Positions 59,033 to 64,000 of a DNA stretch of 64,000 nt are shown here, one piece after another. The DNA is from an uncultured Collinsella sp. GTDB taxonomy: Bacteria; Actinomycetota; Coriobacteriia; Coriobacteriales; Coriobacteriaceae. The stretch lies in NCBI GenBank assembly GCA_900547025.1, contig UREZ01000001.1, positions 1-64,000 of the forward strand, written 5' to 3'. The position numbers were made by a program, and so were the translations under genes. The notes beneath the pieces were generated by a model. That model was given only the letters and a program-made list of their open reading frames with translations, was not told where the DNA came from and did no database searches. The number at the start of each line of letters is the position of its first letter. Within the stretch, counting starts at the first letter, position 1.

Positions 59033-60337
59033 CTACTCCCCCGCCACGCTCGCGCGCAGCTTGGCGGCGATGGGCTCGGATACCAGCAGGAACACGAGCA
59101 TGACCACGGAGCACGCCAAGCACACGATCCAGGTGCTCGCAAAGGAGCCCGTGACGTCGAACAGCACGCCCGAGACAATGGCGCCCACGGTGCCGCCGAC
59201 CATCTCGAGCGAGGTGATGGTGCCCGTGACCTTGCCGAGGTCGGCCATGCCAAACTGCTTGGACGCGGCGATGGTAGGCGTGATGGTGCCCATACACGTT
59301 CCGATACCAAAGCTCACAGCGGCGACAATAGGACCGAGGTCCGTCGTCGGGAAGCACAGCGCCACGCAGGCGATAATGCACGCAACGGAGCCAAGGATAT
59401 TGCCAAAGCGCAGGCCAAAGCGGTCATAAATCGCACCGAGCGAAATCTTGGCGATAACGACGGTGACCATATAGGCCGAAAGCACAGTGCCCGCCCACAT
59501 GGGATCATGACCGCCCGTGACGATCTTGGCGCCGTTGACGGTAACGCTCGTCATGTTGGTGACTTGGTTGGGCAAGATGGCGCCGTTAACGAGACCCATA
59601 AAGAGGAAGGCGACGACAAGCAGCCAAAACGCCGGGCTCTTCTTGATGCGAGACCAGCCGACGCTAACCTCGGGCGCCGTATGCTCGTCCTTGTCGCCAG
59701 CCGTCGAGACGGACGGATCGCCCGGGTTCTCGCCGAGCGGCTTAAGGCCGATCTCGGAAGGCTTAGTGCGGAAGGAGTAGGCCGTGATGGGCAGTGCCGC
59801 CACCATGCAGACGGCAGCGAGTACCAGGAACGCAGAGCGCCAGCCCACACTCACGATAAGCGAGCTCACGATGGGAGACAGAATAGCGCCGCCAAAGCCC
59901 GAACCCGAAAGTGCGATGGAGATGGCAAGGCCTCGCTTGGCCGCAAACCAGTTGGCGGTCACCAGGCTGATAAGCAGACGGGTCGAGGCGACGGCAAAGC
60001 ACCCCGAGACGGCAAAGAGCACGTAGACCTGCCACAGCTCACCGACAAAGCTCATCCCGGCAAGAACGGCAGAGGTGGCGATTACAGTGAGGGAGCCCAA
60101 AACGCGACCGCTCACTTTATCGGCCACATGACCGATCACAAGTGAGCCGATAACGCTCACCACAGTGGAGATGGCGTTGGAGATGTTGTACTGCGCAAGC
60201 GTAATCCCGAGGTCGCTTACGATGAGCGGCTGAAACAGGCTCATGCAGTTGACGAAAATGGTGTAGCACGTGGCCATGATCACAAAGCCGGAGGCCACGA
60301 CGAGCCAGCCGGGGAAGAACTTACGTTGCTGGGACAT
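59033..60337 (-). CDS. MFS transporter, oxalate/formate antiporter-like
   Basis: A 434-residue major facilitator with twelve helices. The N-terminus (FFPGWLVVASGF) and the following helix resemble the OFA (oxalate:formate antiporter-like) group, which carries small organic acids. It lies 39 nt behind a peptidase gene on the same strand, so the two are likely co-transcribed and the pair may import and hydrolyse N-acyl or peptide-like compounds. AAAAAGGAG precedes the ATG at 60337. Confidence 0.82.
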   Translation of the reverse strand: MSQQRKFFPGWLVVASGFVIMATCYTIFVNCMSLFQPLIVSDLGITLAQYNISNAISTVVSVIGSLVIGHVADKVSGRVLGSLTVIATSAVLAGMSFVGELWQVYVLFAVSGCFAVASTRLLISLVTANWFAAKRGLAISIALSGSGFGGAILSPIVSSLIVSVGWRSAFLVLAAVCMVAALPITAYSFRTKPSEIGLKPLGENPGDPSVSTAGDKDEHTAPEVSVGWSRIKKSPAFWLLVVAFLFMGLVNGAILPNQVTNMTSVTVNGAKIVTGGHDPMWAGTVLSAYMVTVVIAKISLGAIYDRFGLRFGNILGSVACIIACVALCFPTTDLGPIVAAVSFGIGTCMGTITPTIAASKQFGMADLGKVTGTITSLEMVGGTVGAIVSGVLFDVTGSFASTWIVCLACSVVMLVFLLVSEPIAAKLRASVAGE

Positions 60338-60376
60338 ACTGCTCCTTTTTAAACAAACGAGTAGCAAGATTGGGTG

Positions 60377-61672
60377 CTATCGGTGGTCGGCGATGTAGCC
60401 CAAAGCGACAGCGGTATAAGCTGCGGCACCGAGCGGCAGCTCGGCATCGTTAAAGCGTGCCTTGGGATGGTGTTGGGCAAAGTGCTCGTCCGTATCGGTC
60501 ACAGCTGCGCCGATCGTAAAGTACGCGCTCGGTATCTCACTCGAGATAAGCGCAAAGTCCTCACTCGCCATGGCGTGGAACAGCGGCAGGAAGGCGGCCT
60601 TGGGCAGCACCGCGTCCACGTAGCCAAGCGACGCTTGCGTCATATCGTCATCGAGTACGAGCGGGGGAACATCCGAGAGTGTCTCGAGGGTCGCCGGCGT
60701 GCGATACGTTGCGGCCACGCCGTTGACGACCTCGGCGATACGTTCCTTGAGATGAGCCATGAGATCGACATCGAAGCCACGCAGCGTTCCCTCGAGCACA
60801 CAAGTGTCGGGGATGACATTTGCGGCCTGACCGCCGGCGAACTTACCGACAGTCAGTGCGACCTCCTTGGCCGCCGGCACCTCGCGGGAGATGAGCTCCT
60901 GAAGCGCCAGATGCACATGGACGCCGGCCGTGATGGGGTCGATGCAGATCTCGGGGCTCGAGCCATGGCCACCCTTGCCCTGAAGCGTGATGCGAAAACC
61001 GTACACGCCCGAGAGCGCCGGGCTGCCGTAGAGCACCAGGCCAAGCGGCGACTGGCTATTGACATGCATGGCAAAGGCGGCCTGGGGACGCGGGTTCTGT
61101 AGCAGACCATCGGCGATGGCGGCGCGGGCACCCTCAAAGGTTTCCTCGCCCGGCTGGAACAGCAACTTAACCGTAGCGTTGGCATCAACAAGCTCTGCCT
61201 CGCGCGCTTTGAGCATACGAGCCGCACCAAGCAGCGCCGTCGCGTGCATATCGTGACCGCAAGCGTGCATGCAGCCGTTGGTGGATGCAAAGGGCTCGCC
61301 CGACTCCTCGGCAACAGGCAGGGCATCCATATCGCCACGGAGCATGATGACCGTACCGGCCTGTTCGTCCGTGCAAACGCCATTGCCCCGGGCCGCGGCG
61401 GCACCGGCGCCGACAAGGCCCACAACGCAGGAACCATCAACGAGCGTGGCAAATGGGATGTCCATCTCGGTCAGGCGCGCTTGGATATACGCAGAGGTCT
61501 GTGGGAGGCTATTACCCAGCTCGGGCATCTGGTGGAGATCGTGTCGCCACGCAGCGAGCTCGTCTGCAAAAGCCTGAGCTTCTGCAACAAGACCGTCACC
61601 GATAGCGGTCTGCGCCGCTGCGGTGGCCTTGGGCGCTGATTGCGGTTGAAGATCGGACAAAGCTGGTGCCAT
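60377..61672 (-). CDS. M20-family amidohydrolase
   Basis: A 431-residue metal-dependent hydrolase, close to N-acyl-amino-acid (hippurate, indole-acetyl) hydrolases. Metal-binding residues lie in GDMDALP, HACGHDMH and PGEET; the GGHGSSPE segment marks the dimerisation domain. The residues near the N-terminus are WRHDLHQMPEL, a usual M20D feature. GGAGGG lies before the ATG at 61672. The MFS transporter gene follows and may bring in its substrate. Confidence 0.88.
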   Translation of the reverse strand: MAPALSDLQPQSAPKATAAAQTAIGDGLVAEAQAFADELAAWRHDLHQMPELGNSLPQTSAYIQARLTEMDIPFATLVDGSCVVGLVGAGAAAARGNGVCTDEQAGTVIMLRGDMDALPVAEESGEPFASTNGCMHACGHDMHATALLGAARMLKAREAELVDANATVKLLFQPGEETFEGARAAIADGLLQNPRPQAAFAMHVNSQSPLGLVLYGSPALSGVYGFRITLQGKGGHGSSPEICIDPITAGVHVHLALQELISREVPAAKEVALTVGKFAGGQAANVIPDTCVLEGTLRGFDVDLMAHLKERIAEVVNGVAATYRTPATLETLSDVPPLVLDDDMTQASLGYVDAVLPKAAFLPLFHAMASEDFALISSEIPSAYFTIGAAVTDTDEHFAQHHPKARFNDAELPLGAAAYTAVALGYIADHR

Positions 61673-61746
61673 AGATGCCCTCCAGTATCGTTTTTGCAGC
61701 AAGCACTTTGATAGCGTAAAGTGCAAGGTACTACTTTAAGGGCGAG

Positions 61747-61776
61747 GCATAAAAAATGCCGCCCCGGGAGGGCGGC
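61747..61776 (-). terminator. Terminator of the DMT transporter gene
   Basis: GCCGCCCTCCCGGGGCGGC forms a compact hairpin (61758-61776) followed by ATTTTTTATG on the minus strand. Confidence 0.9.
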
Positions 61777-61788
61777 GCAACAAGTTGT

Positions 61789-62772
61789 TTACAATTGCGG
61801 GCGCGGCTTTCGACGCAAAAAATCGAAGTGAGTCTCGCTCAAGATAATCGACAGGAAGATGAGCGCGAAGCCGGCGAGCAGGCGCGAGGTGAGCGCCTCC
61901 CCCATCAGCAGCACCGAGAACAGCACACCCGAAGGCGACTCCATCGAAAGGAGCAGCGAGCCCGTCGAGGCCGGGACATGCGCCAGGCCGACGTTTTGGA
62001 TGAGCAGAGCCGCGCATGTGCAGCCCACCGAGAGAAACGCCATCGCACTGATAAAGCTCGGCGTCCACACGGACAGAGGCGCTTGGGTCTCGAATAGCAG
62101 CGACGTTGCCAGGCTCAGCACGCCGTTGCCCACAAACATCCAAAACGTGATGACGTTGATGTCCATTTTGCGACCGTACTTGGCAGTCACCGCCATCTGG
62201 ATGGCGAAAAAGGCCGCACCCGCCAGCGTAATGACGTCACCGATGTTGAATTCAACGCTATCGAGTGCGACGAGGCCAATGCCCGCTAGGCACAGCAGCG
62301 CGGCACCCAAGTTGTAGCGCGTGAGCTTTTCGCCGCTCAGGAAATAGCTCGCGAACGGTACAAGGATGCAATACGTGCCCGTCAAAAAAGCATTCTTGCC
62401 CGCCGTAGTATGTGCCAGACCGACCGTCTGCAACGCATAGGCCGCCCACATGAGCACGCCCATACTCAGGCCAACGATCAGGTTGCGAGCGTTGAGGTGC
62501 GCGATGATGCGCTTGTGGAAGACGGCAAACATGACCAACGCTGCGGGCAGAAAACGTACATAGAGCAGCGCGAACACCGGAATGGTGCCGAGTGCGTCCT
62601 TCATAGTGGTAAAGGAGTAGCCCCAGATGACCGCCACCGAAAGGAGCAGAACCTTCCAGAACAGCGGAGAGCGTGCGCCGGCGCCCCGGGGAATACCGCC
62701 CGCGCCCAAATCCTCACGGGCTACTGGGCTATCGGGCAAGTTTTCGATTTCGTTGGCAGCGTATTGGGCCAT
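61789..62772 (-). CDS. EamA/DMT-family transporter
   Basis: A 327-residue membrane protein with ten helices in two EamA repeats. The first helix contains VIWGYSFTTMKDAL and the second repeat GCTCAALLIQNVGL, typical of the RhaT/EamA metabolite exporters. The substrate is unknown; many export amino acids or related compounds. GAGGAT precedes the ATG at 62772. It is transcribed alone, ahead of the peptidase gene. Confidence 0.85.
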   Translation of the reverse strand: MAQYAANEIENLPDSPVAREDLGAGGIPRGAGARSPLFWKVLLLSVAVIWGYSFTTMKDALGTIPVFALLYVRFLPAALVMFAVFHKRIIAHLNARNLIVGLSMGVLMWAAYALQTVGLAHTTAGKNAFLTGTYCILVPFASYFLSGEKLTRYNLGAALLCLAGIGLVALDSVEFNIGDVITLAGAAFFAIQMAVTAKYGRKMDINVITFWMFVGNGVLSLATSLLFETQAPLSVWTPSFISAMAFLSVGCTCAALLIQNVGLAHVPASTGSLLLSMESPSGVLFSVLLMGEALTSRLLAGFALIFLSIILSETHFDFLRRKPRPQL

Positions 62773-62966
62773 GGAACATCCTCGCACTCAATCTGGGCGT
62801 GGTGTCCGCACGCGTATGGCTGCGTGCCGCCTCATGGTCAAATAAAAACAGGGCGCACCGGACCCCCGGCACGCCCCGCTACTGTAGCAACAACCAAGCA
62901 ACCCACGCAATCCAGCCCACTAAAGTACCGACTTGAATAACCTCGATGTTCCGTCAACGTCAGCGA
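62773..62966. other. Intergenic leader of the DMT gene
   Basis: The region between the DMT start and the palindrome at 62967. Short open frames here look non-coding. I see no clear promoter or RNA. Confidence 0.4.
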
Positions 62967-63065
62967 AAACGGCCCCAAGCGAGCAAGGTGACGTGAAATG
63001 AAAGGGCGCTGACCTTCTGGTCGCGCCCTTGAAATTGAACGTCAGATTGCCGCTTGGGGCCGTTT
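62967..63065. repeat. 99-bp nested palindrome before the YhgE-like gene end
   Basis: Perfect 15-bp outer arms (62967-62981 with 63051-63065). Inside, AAGGGCGC pairs with GCGCCCTT around GACC-TTCT-GGTC. It lies 41 nt past the stop of the YhgE/Pip-like gene. Confidence 0.82.
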
Positions 63066-63105
63066 GCAGCGTCGAGTCGTTACGCGGTTTGGTAAAACCG
63101 CGTAA

Positions 63106-64000
63106 CTAGATTAATTTGGTTGATTCCAGCTTTTCGATAATCCAGTCGTTGGCTTTGATGACCGGGCGGCGGAAGACGACGCCCAGGGCCAACGACGGAA
63201 TCAGGTAGCTCGCCAAGATGCCCAGCTCAACCCAGTACTCCATATGGTAGGCACCGGCCATGGCGGCGTGCATGGCGTTGATGCCGTGGGTAAACGGCAG
63301 GAACGGATAGATCGCCTGGAACACGGGACCGGTCATCTCGATGGGGAACGTACCGCCCGAACCGCCGACCTGCATGACCAGCAGCACGACGGCGAGGGCC
63401 TTGCCGATATCTCCAAACGATACCGTAAGCGTGTAGACGATATTGGAGAACACGAGACTCGCAACCCAGCCCGCCAGCACAAACTGCAACGGGTTGTCGC
63501 ACTGGATGCCAAAGAACAGAATGTCGCCCGCGCACACGAGCGTCGCCTGCAGCAGAGCCAGACCACCAAAGAACAGGTAGCGACCCAGGTAGATCTCGTG
63601 CAGGCGCACGGGGATGAGCTCGTTGATAAGCTCATCGTCAACCGAAACCTTCATCATGGCCGCCAGTACGATCGAGCCGACCCATAGCGACAGAATCGTG
63701 TAGAACGGCGCCATGGCCGAACCGTAGTTGCGGATTGGATAGACCGGCTTACGGTCGAGTGCGACAGGGCCGGAAAGCGACACGGCGAGGCCCTCGGGGT
63801 CGTTGCCGATCATTGTCTTAATCATGGCCAGGTCACCCGAGATCAGAGCGCTATCAAGCTCGTCCTTAAAGGCACTGATCTTGTTCGACGCCTCGCCCAG
63901 CTGATCGGAAGCCTTGTTGACCAGCTTTGCAGCCTTGGAGAGACCCTTCGCGAGCGAACCAGAGGCGTCGGTCAGACCGCTCACGGCGCTATCCAAGTCA
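63106..64000 (-). CDS. YhgE/Pip-family membrane protein (5' end cut by the window)
   Basis: The C-terminal ~298 residues of a protein that continues past the right edge. A helical and polar part is followed by six membrane segments in an ABC-2-like arrangement, ending with IIEKLESTKLI. It fits the C-terminal half of YhgE/Pip proteins, large membrane proteins related to phage-infection protein and type VII secretion helpers; the coiled-coil part (GLSKAAKLVNKASDQL) is typical. Function is uncertain. A Met at 63996 is internal. Confidence 0.75.
   Translation of the reverse strand, partial: DLDSAVSGLTDASGSLAKGLSKAAKLVNKASDQLGEASNKISAFKDELDSALISGDLAMIKTMIGNDPEGLAVSLSGPVALDRKPVYPIRNYGSAMAPFYTILSLWVGSIVLAAMMKVSVDDELINELIPVRLHEIYLGRYLFFGGLALLQATLVCAGDILFFGIQCDNPLQFVLAGWVASLVFSNIVYTLTVSFGDIGKALAVVLLVMQVGGSGGTFPIEMTGPVFQAIYPFLPFTHGINAMHAAMAGAYHMEYWVELGILASYLIPSLALGVVFRRPVIKANDWIIEKLESTKLI

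Overview
The window is a GC-rich chromosomal segment from a Gram-positive anaerobe. It is probably a gut actinobacterium of the class Coriobacteriia, and Collinsella or a close relative fits best. The inference rests on the high-GC genes, AGGAGG-type ribosome binding sites, a GlnR-like orphan regulator beside glnA, kdpFABC with divergent kdpDE, a Feo ferrous-iron cluster, an Ebg-type beta-galactosidase and a nickel lactate racemase (lar) cluster. There is no rRNA, tRNA, CRISPR array, prophage or recognisable transposase. The window holds 49 genes or gene parts. One is a remnant and one is cut by the right edge.

Layout. 0.3-6.5 kb: HAD phosphatase, MFS transporter, moaA plus a moaC-mobB fusion, and a nuclease-like orphan. 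6.7-13 kb: a two-gene ABC exporter, then a MATE pump with its MerR regulator. 13-20.5 kb: ligA, htrA, glnR, glnA, then a HEPN/MNT toxin-antitoxin pair whose antitoxin carries an extra ribbon-helix-helix domain. 20.5-26.5 kb: LacI and GntR regulators, an AAA ATPase preceded by three 20-bp tandem repeats, a GntR remnant and a flavin/Fe-S oxidoreductase. 26.6-34.9 kb: the Kdp potassium system. 35-38.8 kb: the Feo iron system and an HPr-like protein. 39.1-45.6 kb: an ebg lactose cluster with three operators and a LacI regulator. 45.9-53.4 kb: aspS, serB, and the lar genes larB, larC1, tetR, larD and larA. 54.3-58.7 kb: ppc and hisS. 59-64 kb: MFS and M20 peptidase, a DMT transporter, and the end of a YhgE/Pip membrane protein.

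The most unusual feature is between the genes. Nearly every long intergenic space holds a long palindrome, often nested. I separate several families: a 65-nt hairpin (three copies, with compensatory base changes, two of them flanking the nuclease-like gene); a 33-nt hairpin (four copies); a 29-nt GATCC/GGATC repeat (four copies, one inside a coding region); a run of related hairpins after lacI; large palindromes with a shared core and different self-complementary arms; and three 160-210 bp elements bounded by 25-29 bp inverted repeats. No mobilising enzyme for any of them is visible here.

All identifications come from reading the sequence and from family knowledge. No database search was made.
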